This document shows, in pieces, positions 37,198-46,500 of a DNA stretch of 64,000 nt (its first letter is position 1; each line of letters begins with the position of its first letter). Under the pieces are notes generated by a model, which was given only the letters and a program-made list of their open reading frames with translations, ran no database searches and was not told where the DNA came from. The stretch is from Congzhengia minquanensis (GTDB lineage Bacteria; Bacillota; Clostridia; UBA1381; UBA9506). Position numbers and translations under genes: made by a program. The DNA is taken from assembly GCF_014384785.1 (NCBI RefSeq), contig NZ_JACRSU010000003.1, positions 470,659-534,658 of the forward strand, written 5' to 3'.

Positions 37198-37758
37198 ATG
37201 AAAATTGAAACGAAAAAATTGACGTTAAGTGCAGTGATGATTGCGCTAAGCGCGGTGCTAAGCTTAGTGAAGGTTTATGAGCTTCCCTTAGGCGGGTCGA
37301 TCACGCTTTTAAGCATGCTGCCGGTGGCTGTTATTGCCATTTGTTACGGCACCAAGTGGGGGCTGTTTTGTTCCACGCTTTATGCGTTTGTTCAAATTGC
37401 TTTAGATGCGGGCAAGCTCATGGGATATGGCATGACGGCGGGTACCTGGGCAGGCTGTTTGATGTTTGACTATATCATTGCGTTCGGCGCTCTGGGACTA
37501 GCCGGCCTGTTTCGTAAAAAAGGTACCATTGGCATGTGTGCTGGAATTACGCTGGCATTGGTTATCCGTTTTATATCGCACTTTATTTCCGGTTCCATTG
37601 TGTTCTCGGTGTTCTGCCCGGAGGGCTGGAACGTTTTTTTCTATTCCTTTTGCTACAACGGAAGCTACATGCTGCCGGAATTGATTATCACCATAATCGG
37701 TGCGGTTCTCCTGTTCCGTATTCCGCAGGTTAGAAAACTGATTGAAGAAAAACAGTAA
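37198..37758 (+). CDS. thiT: ECF thiamin transporter S component ThiT
   Basis: Membrane protein of 186 aa with about six helices, the substrate-binding subunit of an ECF-type thiamin importer. The N-terminal pattern LTLSAVMIALSAVLSLVKVY is followed by the signature GGSITLLSMLPVAVIA, GTKWGLFCS, and the helix-5 stretch VIRFISHFISGSIVF, all typical of ThiT. The open frame reaches back through the riboswitch, but AAAAGGA (37182-37188) with 9-base spacing selects ATG 37198. The shared EcfA/A'/T module is elsewhere. Regulation is by the TPP riboswitch directly upstream. Confidence 0.94.
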   Translation: MKIETKKLTLSAVMIALSAVLSLVKVYELPLGGSITLLSMLPVAVIAICYGTKWGLFCSTLYAFVQIALDAGKLMGYGMTAGTWAGCLMFDYIIAFGALGLAGLFRKKGTIGMCAGITLALVIRFISHFISGSIVFSVFCPEGWNVFFYSFCYNGSYMLPELIITIIGAVLLFRIPQVRKLIEEKQ

Positions 37759-37778
37759 GAAGAAAAACAGCAGTTTAT

Positions 37779-37825
37779 AAAGGTGTTACCTGTGAATTTT
37801 TCGAAATTCTCTGGGTGACACCTTT
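37779..37825. terminator. Two-part hairpin between convergent thiT and AraC gene
   Basis: Outer stem AAAGGTGTTACC (37779-37790) pairs with GGTGACACCTTT (37814-37825), one wobble. The inner stem GAATTT (37794-37799) pairs with AAATTC (37804-37809) around a TTCG loop. Moderately T-rich on both exits. The right arm and loop are inside the 3' coding end of the AraC gene. Confidence 0.65.
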
Positions 37826-38637
37826 ATGTTTTCTTTAAACACCTTTAAAAAAAATTTATAGTCGCAATAGCCCGTTTCCTGGGCAATTTCCGTAACTGGT
37901 TTTAAGGTTGTCACCAGAAGGTGGCAGGCCTGTTCAATTCGTTTGCGCTGCACATATTTATTAAAGTTCGTTCCGGTTTCCTCTTTAAATTTCCGGCTGA
38001 TATAGGAAAGGGAGTAATTAATTTCACTACAAATTTTGTCCAGTGAGATGTTAGAAGAAAAATTTTTATCGGCAAAATCAACTATTTTTGCCACCACTTC
38101 GTTATGAATTACCTTGGCGGGCGTGTAAATTTTGCGCAGCGTAAGCACCAAAAGCTCAATTAAGTAGCAGCGCGCAAGCTCCACGTGACCTGCTTGTTTC
38201 TCTTCCGATTCCTGGTCTATGCGGTACAGCAGGGACAAAATTTTTCCGTCGCTGTCGTGAAAAACATATTCCGTGGGAATTTCTCTTAACTGGTAGCGAT
38301 TGAATCGAATGAGATAGCAGTTTAAAAGTTCGTTGAAACTTTTACAGTTTGAGAGCGCGCCGTCTAAAATTTCAGGAAAAAACAAGCAATGAACCAGTTC
38401 TAATGTTTCTTTTTTCTTATCCGGAGAATAGCCGTGTTCAGCATGGCAATCGATAATGAAATAATCTCCTTTTTTAATAGGAATTTCTTTTCCGGCAATG
38501 TGATGAATTGCCGAGCCGCCCTTGACATATGCAAACTCTATGAAGTCATGGGAATGCATGTTTGTAACATTCCCTGTTACACTGTGAATCATTATTTTTG
38601 TTTCTCCTGAGATTAATTTTTCCGTAGTATATTGCAT
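37786..38637 (-). CDS. AraC family regulator (cupin + HTH) of the RCC1/GH locus
   Basis: Regulator of 283 aa. The N-terminal cupin-like ligand domain includes NMHSHDFIEFAYVKGGSAIHH and a KKGDYFIIDCHAEHG turn. The C-terminal double helix-turn-helix spans about 180-283 with ISLDKICSEINYSLSYISRKFK and GYCDYKFFLKVFKENIKVSP. ATG 38637 follows AAGGGGG. It is transcribed divergently from the RCC1-protein gene, and a sequence box upstream of that gene recurs before the GH106 gene. It probably activates both and senses a sugar. Confidence 0.9.
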   Translation of the reverse strand: MQYTTEKLISGETKIMIHSVTGNVTNMHSHDFIEFAYVKGGSAIHHIAGKEIPIKKGDYFIIDCHAEHGYSPDKKKETLELVHCLFFPEILDGALSNCKSFNELLNCYLIRFNRYQLREIPTEYVFHDSDGKILSLLYRIDQESEEKQAGHVELARCYLIELLVLTLRKIYTPAKVIHNEVVAKIVDFADKNFSSNISLDKICSEINYSLSYISRKFKEETGTNFNKYVQRKRIEQACHLLVTTLKPVTEIAQETGYCDYKFFLKVFKENIKVSPREFRKIHR

Positions 38638-38647
38638 AGCAAAAACG

Positions 38648-38703
38648 CCCCCTTTAATAGAAAAAAACGCCCGTTGTTCTCATTATAGTACAAGTGATAT
38701 GAT
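38648..38703 (+). promoter_or_regulatory. Promoter with conserved upstream box, RCC1-protein gene (copy 1)
   Basis: Box CCCCCTTTAATAGAAAAAAA (38648-38667), then CGCCCG, -35 TTGTTC (38674-38679), 18-base spacer and -10 TATGAT (38698-38703), followed by AAGTCAAGATTTTTCAT. Nearly the same order occurs at 43450-43503. The box ends just before the weak -35, where a class II activator would bind; the adjacent AraC protein is the obvious candidate. Confidence 0.65.
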
Positions 38704-38711
38704 GAAGTCAA
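38682..38711 (-). promoter_or_regulatory. Minus-strand promoter of the AraC gene, overlapping the divergent promoter
   Basis: Minus strand -35 TTGACT (plus 38706-38711), 18-base spacer, -10 TATAAT (plus 38682-38687), 44 bases before the AraC ATG. It occupies the same DNA as the plus-strand promoter. Confidence 0.65.
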
Positions 38712-38803
38712 GATTTTTCATTTTACGATTAAAAAAGGGAGGGTAGATTTACGTTTGGACAGCACCGCTGTACTATATTTTTAATAGAAAAGAGTGATGA
38801 AAA

Positions 38804-41275
38804 ATGGTTGGCAAAAGGGTTTTTAGAATTATGATTTTTACGTTCTTGCTTATCGGTTTGATGGTGCTTCCGGCATATGCGGCAGGAATGAAGGATTTGG
38901 TAAAAGATGATTTTTCTGAAAAAGCAGACGGAACACCGCTTAATGTGGGAACCAACGATGGCAACTGGAATCTTTCCTATTCCGGAATCGGAAGCGTTGA
39001 TACGCCGCAGGTAACCTATGAAGATGGTGCGATAAAAATAAGCAAGAGTGCTGCCGGAGCAAATTTGGATTTATATAAAAAAATGACAGATGATACGATT
39101 CCTACGTCAGGAAAAGTTGTTTACTCCTTTGATGTAAAATATTCCCCTCACTGCACGCACTCTGTGTTTGCTTCGGATTTTATATTCCGTTTAGCTCCTG
39201 ATTTGGCGAATATGGGAGACAGGCTGCCGCGCAACCAGCTTTTTTATTCTCTTCATTATGTGAACGGCGGAGACGGCGGACATTTATTGTTTACCAATAA
39301 CAATAATGACATGTTCTATCCGAAAACTCTTATAGGAACTGCTTTTGACTGGTATCATTTTGAATACACAGTTGATTATGACAATAACAAGTATTCTGTT
39401 AAAATTGCAGATAAGGTTATGCCGTATTTAGAATCTGACAAGATAATCCCCCAAGGATTTATTGACAATGGAGGAGGAACCTACTTTCAAACCGTACTTG
39501 TTACCTCAAATTTGGGGGCGGATGTTCCGAATTTAGAAATGTATATTAAAAACTTTACTGTAACAACCGGGGAAACTATGTGGCCGGAAGAAAATGCACT
39601 GACAGTTACCGAGGTTTTGTCAAACGCAGCTACTTTAAACTGGAAACCGTTGGATACCAACGGCGTTACCGGATATGAAATATATAAAAATGATGAACTA
39701 ATTGATACCATAATGAATCCAAACCAAACATCTTATACTGTATCGAACCTTACAGGCAGCACAACATACGATTTTTCAGTAAAACCGTTGTTTGCAGATA
39801 CGGAAACCTATGATAAAACACTGAATATCAGCGTTACAACCGGCGGAGTGATTTTGCGCGAAAATGTGTTTCAGCAACTGTCGGCCGGGAGAACGCATAT
39901 TATCGGCGCAAACAAAAATACTGTGGTTAAGGCGTGGGGCGGAAACAGCATGGGGCAGACAAACAGCGGCATGACAAAACCGGCAGCCAAAGCGGCAGCT
40001 GGAGCGTTCAGCTCCTATGTTATCGATTTAAGCGGGAATGTATATGCATGGGGCAGCAACAGTTCGGGTCAGTTGGGGATTGGAAGCAGTGACCTTACCG
40101 TGCCGAATCCTGTTGTTATTCCCACTCTGAACGGTGTGAAGTCTGTAGCGGCAGGCAAAGAGCACGCCCTTGCGCTCACTGACAACGGTAAGGTATATGC
40201 ATGGGGAAACAACCGGTTCGGGCAATTGGGAACCGGCAACGCTGATACAGTTTTAGAAGCGGCATCGCCTGTTTTAATCAGCGCGTTAAGCGATAAAAAA
40301 GTTGTTGGCATTTATGCAGGAGGCGACACCTCTTTTGCTGTATGTGAAGACGGAACCCTGTTCGGCTGGGGCATGAATTATGTTGGCCAGTTGGCAGACG
40401 CCAATTTAAACAACAAAGATGTTCCAACACTTATCAGTATTCCCGGAATGAAAGTGTTATCGGTTGCAGCCGGAAACGGACATACGATTGCGCTCTGCTA
40501 TTCCGAAACTGAAAGTAAAACCAGCGTTTGGGGATGGGGCAATGACGGTCAGGCGCAATTGGGATCAGGCGATTTAGGTTCCATTGTGAGTGTGCCTGTG
40601 AGGTTAACTTATTTTGATAACCTGAATATTAATGAAATTTCTGCCGGAGATTCCCACACGCTCGCGTTAAGCGGCGACGGCGACCTTTATGTTTGGGGCA
40701 ACAATACAAGCGGGCAGTTAGGCACAGGAGGTGCGGCATATGGCGTATCCCCTACAAAGGTTTTAAACATTCCTCCCTTAACCGCAATTTGTGCTGGATA
40801 TGATTTTTCTGCGGCCTCCGCGGCAGACGGCAGCCTTTGGGCATGGGGAAATAATGATTTCGGACAAATTAACCCTGATGGAGGGGAGCAGAAATACAAT
40901 CTGCCCACACGGGTAAACCTAAAATCCCAGACGCTTGGCTGCGTGTCGGCAACCCTTTCAGACGGTCAAAACACATATGATCAAATACCGCCGACCGGTG
41001 GCAATTATCAATTAAAAATTGATTATTACAACAGCGGGGCAGGCATTGATGCAAAGGTTTTGGCAGCGGTGTATTCGGAAACGGAGCAGGGAACAATTTT
41101 GACTGACGCTGTATCAGCCGACATTGCCATACCGGCAGAAAGCCAGTCGGGACCTATATCTGTTCCAATTGTTCTGCCGGATAACACGGAACATGTAATG
41201 ATTAAGGTATTTGTTTGGGACAAATTAAGCCATGCACCGTTTACAACTGCCGTGCAGATGCTGAGAGAACAATAG
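38804..41275 (+). CDS. Secreted seven-repeat RCC1 propeller protein with LamG-like and Fn3 domains
   Basis: Protein of 823 aa. A signal peptide (about 1-26, cleavage after AYAAG region) is followed by a concanavalin/LamG-like domain (about 30-255), one fibronectin type III domain (about 264-346; ATLNWKPLDTNGVTGYEIYK), and seven RCC1 repeats (about 355-690) marked by AWGGNSMGQ, AWGSNSSGQLG, AWGNNRFGQLG, GWGMNYVGQL, GWGNDGQAQLG, VWGNNTSGQLG and AWGNNDFGQI. A C-terminal beta module ends IKVFVWDKLSHAP. No catalytic motif or wall anchor is seen; it is likely a glycan- or protein-binding exoprotein. It lies upstream of the GHL gene in one operon. Confidence 0.85.
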   Translation: MVGKRVFRIMIFTFLLIGLMVLPAYAAGMKDLVKDDFSEKADGTPLNVGTNDGNWNLSYSGIGSVDTPQVTYEDGAIKISKSAAGANLDLYKKMTDDTIPTSGKVVYSFDVKYSPHCTHSVFASDFIFRLAPDLANMGDRLPRNQLFYSLHYVNGGDGGHLLFTNNNNDMFYPKTLIGTAFDWYHFEYTVDYDNNKYSVKIADKVMPYLESDKIIPQGFIDNGGGTYFQTVLVTSNLGADVPNLEMYIKNFTVTTGETMWPEENALTVTEVLSNAATLNWKPLDTNGVTGYEIYKNDELIDTIMNPNQTSYTVSNLTGSTTYDFSVKPLFADTETYDKTLNISVTTGGVILRENVFQQLSAGRTHIIGANKNTVVKAWGGNSMGQTNSGMTKPAAKAAAGAFSSYVIDLSGNVYAWGSNSSGQLGIGSSDLTVPNPVVIPTLNGVKSVAAGKEHALALTDNGKVYAWGNNRFGQLGTGNADTVLEAASPVLISALSDKKVVGIYAGGDTSFAVCEDGTLFGWGMNYVGQLADANLNNKDVPTLISIPGMKVLSVAAGNGHTIALCYSETESKTSVWGWGNDGQAQLGSGDLGSIVSVPVRLTYFDNLNINEISAGDSHTLALSGDGDLYVWGNNTSGQLGTGGAAYGVSPTKVLNIPPLTAICAGYDFSAASAADGSLWAWGNNDFGQINPDGGEQKYNLPTRVNLKSQTLGCVSATLSDGQNTYDQIPPTGGNYQLKIDYYNSGAGIDAKVLAAVYSETEQGTILTDAVSADIAIPAESQSGPISVPIVLPDNTEHVMIKVFVWDKLSHAPFTTAVQMLREQ

Positions 41276-41296
41276 AACAGGGAGGGTGTGTTAAAC

Positions 41297-43429
41297 ATGA
41301 AAAGAATCATTGCTACAGCACTTTTTGCCAGTCTGACGCTTTTTATTGCTCCGGCTATCTGTCACGCGTCGACTGAAAATTTATTTCGTACAAATCCTGA
41401 AAAAAGCATTATATTTAACGAAGACCCTATGGAATATGGATACAGAAATGGTAATTTCACCTCTTCGGGGCTTGCTTCCTGGGCAGATCAGTTTGTCGAC
41501 ACCAATGTGGGAACCATTATGCTGAACACTCAGTCCGGCCGTGCAAATTACAGCGGCTATACCACAGAGGCATATTGGGAGGGCGTAGCTCACGACAGTG
41601 ACTACTGGACAACCGATTTAAACGGTCTTCGCCAAAAGCATTACACAGGAATGCTAAATGGTATTGAGTTTACCGAAGAACGCATAAAGCTATTGCGCGA
41701 ACGCGGAATTTCTCCTTGGGTTAGCATTCGCATGAACGACGTTCATGACATGAGCGATATGGATAATCCGCTTCATGCCACCTTTACAAAGCAGCACCAA
41801 TCCATGCTTGTCGGCGCGAACAGTCCTTTCTATGATGATCAACGGTGTCTGAACTACTTAAATCCCGAGGTCAGAAATTGGTACTTTGCTACCATTCGTG
41901 AAAATATAGAGCGCTATGACATGGACGGACTGGAACTCGACTTTATGCGCGAATCCTACACGCTTTTTGATGCTGCCGACCGGGCGGCTTTAACAGAAGT
42001 ATACACGCAGCTGGTGAAGGACATTCGAAAGGTTTTAGATCAGTACGAAATGGTGCGCGGACACGAAATTTATTTGGGCGTACGTGTTCCGGCGGCAGTT
42101 CATGTTGCAGTAGACTACGGTCTTGATGTGGAAGAATGGAGCCGTCTTGGCCTGGTAGATCTTGTGTGCGTAACTGCGCGCTGGGCAACCTCTGATACGG
42201 ACATGGAAATTGAAAAATGGACAGAACTTTTAAAAACACAGGCTGGCAATAAAAATATTATTATCAGCGCAGGAATCGAATCGATTTACCGCTCGAACTA
42301 TGGCCAGGGTCCCGGACAGTATACCGGCATCGAAACCACTCGCGGCATGGCGCACTCTTTCTTAAGCCGCGGAGCAGACTGCATTTATCTGTACAATCAT
42401 ATGAACGAATATATCGGCACCGGGCAGGGGCACATGTACAATCAGTTCCGAGATTGGAAGCCTATGCTGCAGCAGGTCAATTCAATTGAAAATATGGCGG
42501 GACTTGTGCGCAGGCATGCAATTACGTTCCGCGACCGGGTGGCGCACAACGAAAACGTAACTTCTGTTTTGCCAATCGTTTTAACACCTGCAACGCCGCA
42601 GTCACAAGATCTGAACGTTCATGTAGGCAGCGTCAACGAAACGTATGACACCGATAATTATGTAATTATCGGCGTGAATCAAAATTACAACGGAACAGGC
42701 GCGGGCGCCGTAACAAGCGCTGGAGACGCAAGCGTTAAAATAAACGGCGTAGAGTGCTCATATGTGGGAGATGTTGTTACAATCAATGAGCCTCGTCCGA
42801 AAAATCTGTCCTATGAGCCGTTTGACTTAATTCGTTATAAAGTGCCGAAGGGGGTTTTAAAAAGCGGCTACAATGCAGTTGTCGTTGAGGCTTTAAACGG
42901 TAAAACCATTGAGCTGCAGTGGGTTGAAGTTTACATGAATTCAAGCCTGCCGGGAATGCGCAATCTTGCGCTCAATAAAACAGTTACCGCGTCCTCTTAT
43001 TTTGAAGAATCGACACATTATATTCCGGAACGAGCGGTTGACGGAACGGTGGATTTATGGGGCTGGACGCCAATGTTTCCGGCAGATACAAAACCGGATT
43101 GGTGGATGTTAGACCTTGGTGAAGCATATAATGTTTCCAGAATTGAAATTGTAGCGCGTCAGTTACGGGATGGCGGAGATGAAGGAAATGTTGCATACCG
43201 TTCTAACTTTAAGGTGCAGGGGTCGGCAGACGCGGCATTTACCGCGCCGGTGGAAATCGCTTCAACGGGTTCTTACGGGCAAAGCGTTATTGAACCGGGA
43301 GGCACATGGAACATCACGATTCCTGAGGAGAACATAACGCCCATTCGCTATGTGCGGATTATCGAACAGGACAATGAAAATGTAGCATATACTTTCCCAT
43401 TTTTAACTGAGGTTCGGGTTTTTGAATAA
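41297..43429 (+). CDS. Secreted TIM-barrel glycosidase-like protein with C-terminal discoidin (F5/8C) domain
   Basis: Protein of 710 aa. A signal peptide (about 1-23) precedes a long alpha/beta region (about 45-390) with patterns of the GHL10-like TIM-barrel families, notably RYDMDGLELDFMR, which has Glu and Asp in a likely active-site strand. A linker beta domain follows (about 400-550), then a discoidin-like carbohydrate-binding domain (about 555-710) starting RNLALNKTVTASSYF and including KPDWWMLDLGEAYNVSRIEI. Family number is uncertain. GGGAGGG selects ATG 41297. It begins 21 bases after the RCC1-protein gene, so the two are cotranscribed. Confidence 0.75.
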   Translation: MKRIIATALFASLTLFIAPAICHASTENLFRTNPEKSIIFNEDPMEYGYRNGNFTSSGLASWADQFVDTNVGTIMLNTQSGRANYSGYTTEAYWEGVAHDSDYWTTDLNGLRQKHYTGMLNGIEFTEERIKLLRERGISPWVSIRMNDVHDMSDMDNPLHATFTKQHQSMLVGANSPFYDDQRCLNYLNPEVRNWYFATIRENIERYDMDGLELDFMRESYTLFDAADRAALTEVYTQLVKDIRKVLDQYEMVRGHEIYLGVRVPAAVHVAVDYGLDVEEWSRLGLVDLVCVTARWATSDTDMEIEKWTELLKTQAGNKNIIISAGIESIYRSNYGQGPGQYTGIETTRGMAHSFLSRGADCIYLYNHMNEYIGTGQGHMYNQFRDWKPMLQQVNSIENMAGLVRRHAITFRDRVAHNENVTSVLPIVLTPATPQSQDLNVHVGSVNETYDTDNYVIIGVNQNYNGTGAGAVTSAGDASVKINGVECSYVGDVVTINEPRPKNLSYEPFDLIRYKVPKGVLKSGYNAVVVEALNGKTIELQWVEVYMNSSLPGMRNLALNKTVTASSYFEESTHYIPERAVDGTVDLWGWTPMFPADTKPDWWMLDLGEAYNVSRIEIVARQLRDGGDEGNVAYRSNFKVQGSADAAFTAPVEIASTGSYGQSVIEPGGTWNITIPEENITPIRYVRIIEQDNENVAYTFPFLTEVRVFE

Positions 43430-43449
43430 ATGATGTGATGGCAAATTTA

Positions 43450-43503
43450 CCCCCTAAAGTAGAAAAAATACCTGTTGTTTTTGTTGCGGTTTAGCAGTAT
43501 AAT
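43450..43503 (+). promoter_or_regulatory. Promoter with conserved upstream box, GH106-like gene (copy 2)
   Basis: Box CCCCCTAAAGTAGAAAAAA (43450-43468), then TACCTG, -35 TTGTTT (43475-43480), 17-base spacer and -10 TATAAT (43498-43503), then GATGTCGAGATTTTCAT. Spacing matches copy 1 at 38648 to within one base, which implies shared control. Confidence 0.68.
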
Positions 43504-43539
43504 GATGTCGAGATTTTCATTGAAAGGAGCGGTAAATTT

Positions 43540-46500
43540 ATGCTTTACAAAAAAAACAGGGAACAAAGTTTAAGCGACGAGCTGTTTCAAAATCCCACGG
43601 CGGAATATCGCGGCACGCCTTTCTGGGCTTGGAACAACAAGTTTGACGACAAAATTTTAAAAGAACAAATTGAAATTTTTAAGGAAATGGGCTTCGGCGG
43701 ATTTCATATGCATTCACGCAGCGGCATGTCAATGGAATATCTGGGCGAGGGTTTTATGAACTGCGTGAAATACTGTGTGGGCAAGGCAAAAGAGGAAGAC
43801 ATGCTGGCCTGGCTCTACGATGAGGACAAATGGCCCTCGGGCTTTGCAGGCGGTTTGGTGACCAAAACACCCAAATACCGCGGTAAAATTATGCTGTTTA
43901 CAAAAGAGAATTTAGAAGACGTACCAAAGGAACAGGCGATTGAGGAGGGGCTTCCTTATTTCTACGCAGCATATGATGTGGTTTTAGATGACAGGGGCTT
44001 TTTAAAATCCTGCCGCGAGGTCGGACGGGAAGAGGAATGCGCAAATAAATATTATGCGTTTGTGAAAACCTTAGACCCGACACCGTGGTATAACAACCAG
44101 ACCTATCTGGACACGTTAAGCTACGAGGCGGTGGCAAAGTTTATTGAAGTAACCCATGAGGCCTATAAAAATGCCGTTGGAAGCGAGTTTGGAAAAACCG
44201 TTCCTGCAATCTTTACCGACGAGCCGGAATATGGCCGTGTGATCCCCAAGCCGTTTTCGAACGGAGACGCGGCAGCTCAAATTCCCTGGACAACGGATTT
44301 TGATGTTGACTTAAAACATGAAACAGGTTTAGACATAAGGCCGGTGCTGCCGGAACTGTTTTTTGCGCTGGAGGACAATGCACCGTCCTATGTTAAATAT
44401 GTTTATTACCGATGTCTTACTAACCGCCTTGCTGACTGTTTTTACGGACAAATTGGCCGCTGGTGCGAAAAAAACGGCCTTATGCTGACAGGCCACTCAA
44501 ACACCGAGGATACAATGCAACTTCAGTTGTGGTGCTGCGGCGACGTGATGCGGCTTTATCCGCATATGCAGCTGCCGGGTATTGACACGCTGGTGAACGG
44601 CGACAGGGAAATTACAGCAAAGCAGGCGCAGTCGGTTGTACATCAATATGGGAAAGAGGGCGTAATGTCGGAGCTTTATGGCGTGACGAACTGGGACTTT
44701 GATTTTCGCGGTCACAAATTTCAGGGAGACTGGGAGGCGGCTTTGGGCGTTACCGTCCGCGTTCCGCATCTTTCCTGGCTTACCATGGAGGGCACGGCAA
44801 AGCGGGACTATCCTGCGTCCATATTCTACCAGTCGCCCTGGTATAAAGAATATAAGCTGATTGAAGATCATTTTTCTCGGGTCAACACTGCACTCACCCG
44901 CGGTGAACCAGATGTTTCTGTGGGGGTAATTCATCCCATTGAGAGTATGTGGATGCAGTTTGGGCCGAATGACACCTGCGGCGGCATGATTGACAGCTTA
45001 GACAGCCAGCTTGCCTTTGTTTCAAAATTTTTGCTTCACAGGCTGATTGATTTTGACTATATTGACGAGGGCAATTTAGAAGACCTTAGCACCAAAGGCG
45101 GCAATCCGCTTGTGGTTGGAAAAATGTCTTATTCTACCATTGTTGTGCCGAACTGTGTAACCCTGCGGAAAAACACCATAGACAGGCTTACAGAGTTTTG
45201 CCAAAACGGCGGAAAGCTGATTTTTACAGGTAAGTGCCCGGAATTTGTGGATGCGAAGTCCTCCCATTTGGCAAAGCCGCTGTATGAAATGGCGACAAAG
45301 GTACCCATGGACCAATATGCACTGACAAACGCTATTTCTGACCGACAGCTCGAAATTTACATGGGGAACGGGCAAAAATCCGACCGGTTTATATATCAGA
45401 TGCGTAAGGATACGGACGGAAAGTGGCTGTTTATTGCAAATTCTCAGATATTTATGGAAACAGGAAGCGTAAAACCACATTCGTTAGACATTTATGATAA
45501 CTGGCAAAACGCATCGTATCTTTCTGTGGCAGGTTCTTCATCTGCAGTGTTCACGGAAGACGATATTCAAATCGTAATAAACGGGGAGTTCACACCGGTT
45601 CTCTACGACACCATGACAGGTGAAACGAATGAGCCAAACTTTGAGATAAAAGACGGCAAAACTGTAATTAAGACAAAATATTATTGGGGAAACAGCTACC
45701 TTTTCAAGTTGCTGAAAAAGACAAAAGAAAAAGCACAAAGGGAAGAACCCAAAAAAACTGTATGCCGCAGGATTGATTTTAAAGAAGCGGTGGATTATAA
45801 GCTTGCAGAACCCAATGTTTTGCTGTTGGACATTGCAGAATATGCCTTTGACGACGGTGAGTGGAACGAAAAAGAAGAGGTTTTAAAAATCAGCGATATG
45901 TTTCGGGCGTCCTTAGGCTGGCAGGTGGATTTCCCCCAGCCCTGGGTGATTGCAGACGAACCGGCAGAGCACTTTGTGCATCTAAAATACCGGTTCCATT
46001 CAGAATTTGGACTTTCAGGCTGCAAGCTGGCCTTAGAGCAGGCAGAATCGACAAAAATTTTGTTCAACGGAGAGGCGGTTCAATCGAACATTGACGGCTG
46101 GTATGTGGATCAGTTTATTAAAACTGTGCCGCTGCCGGACGTGAAAAAGGGTGAAAACGTGTTAGAGCTTACCGTGCCTTATTCCAAGCGGGGAACGGTG
46201 GAGGCATGTTACCTTTTAGGGGACTTTTTTGTGCGTCTTGCGGGTACGGAGTCGACCTTAATTCCCCCGCGGGAACGGTTGGCATTTATGTCAACAGATA
46301 AACAGGATTTGCCTTTCTACAGCGGTAACATCATTTATAAAACAGAAATCTGCGTTGAGGATTGTGATTTAGAGATTTCAGCCACCTCGTTCCGCGGGGC
46401 GCTGGTAAAGGTTTATCTGGATGGGAAAGAAGCTGGAATTTCTGCGCTGCCGCCATTTCTTGTGGAATTTAAAAATGTTGCAAAAGGGAAACACACGGTA

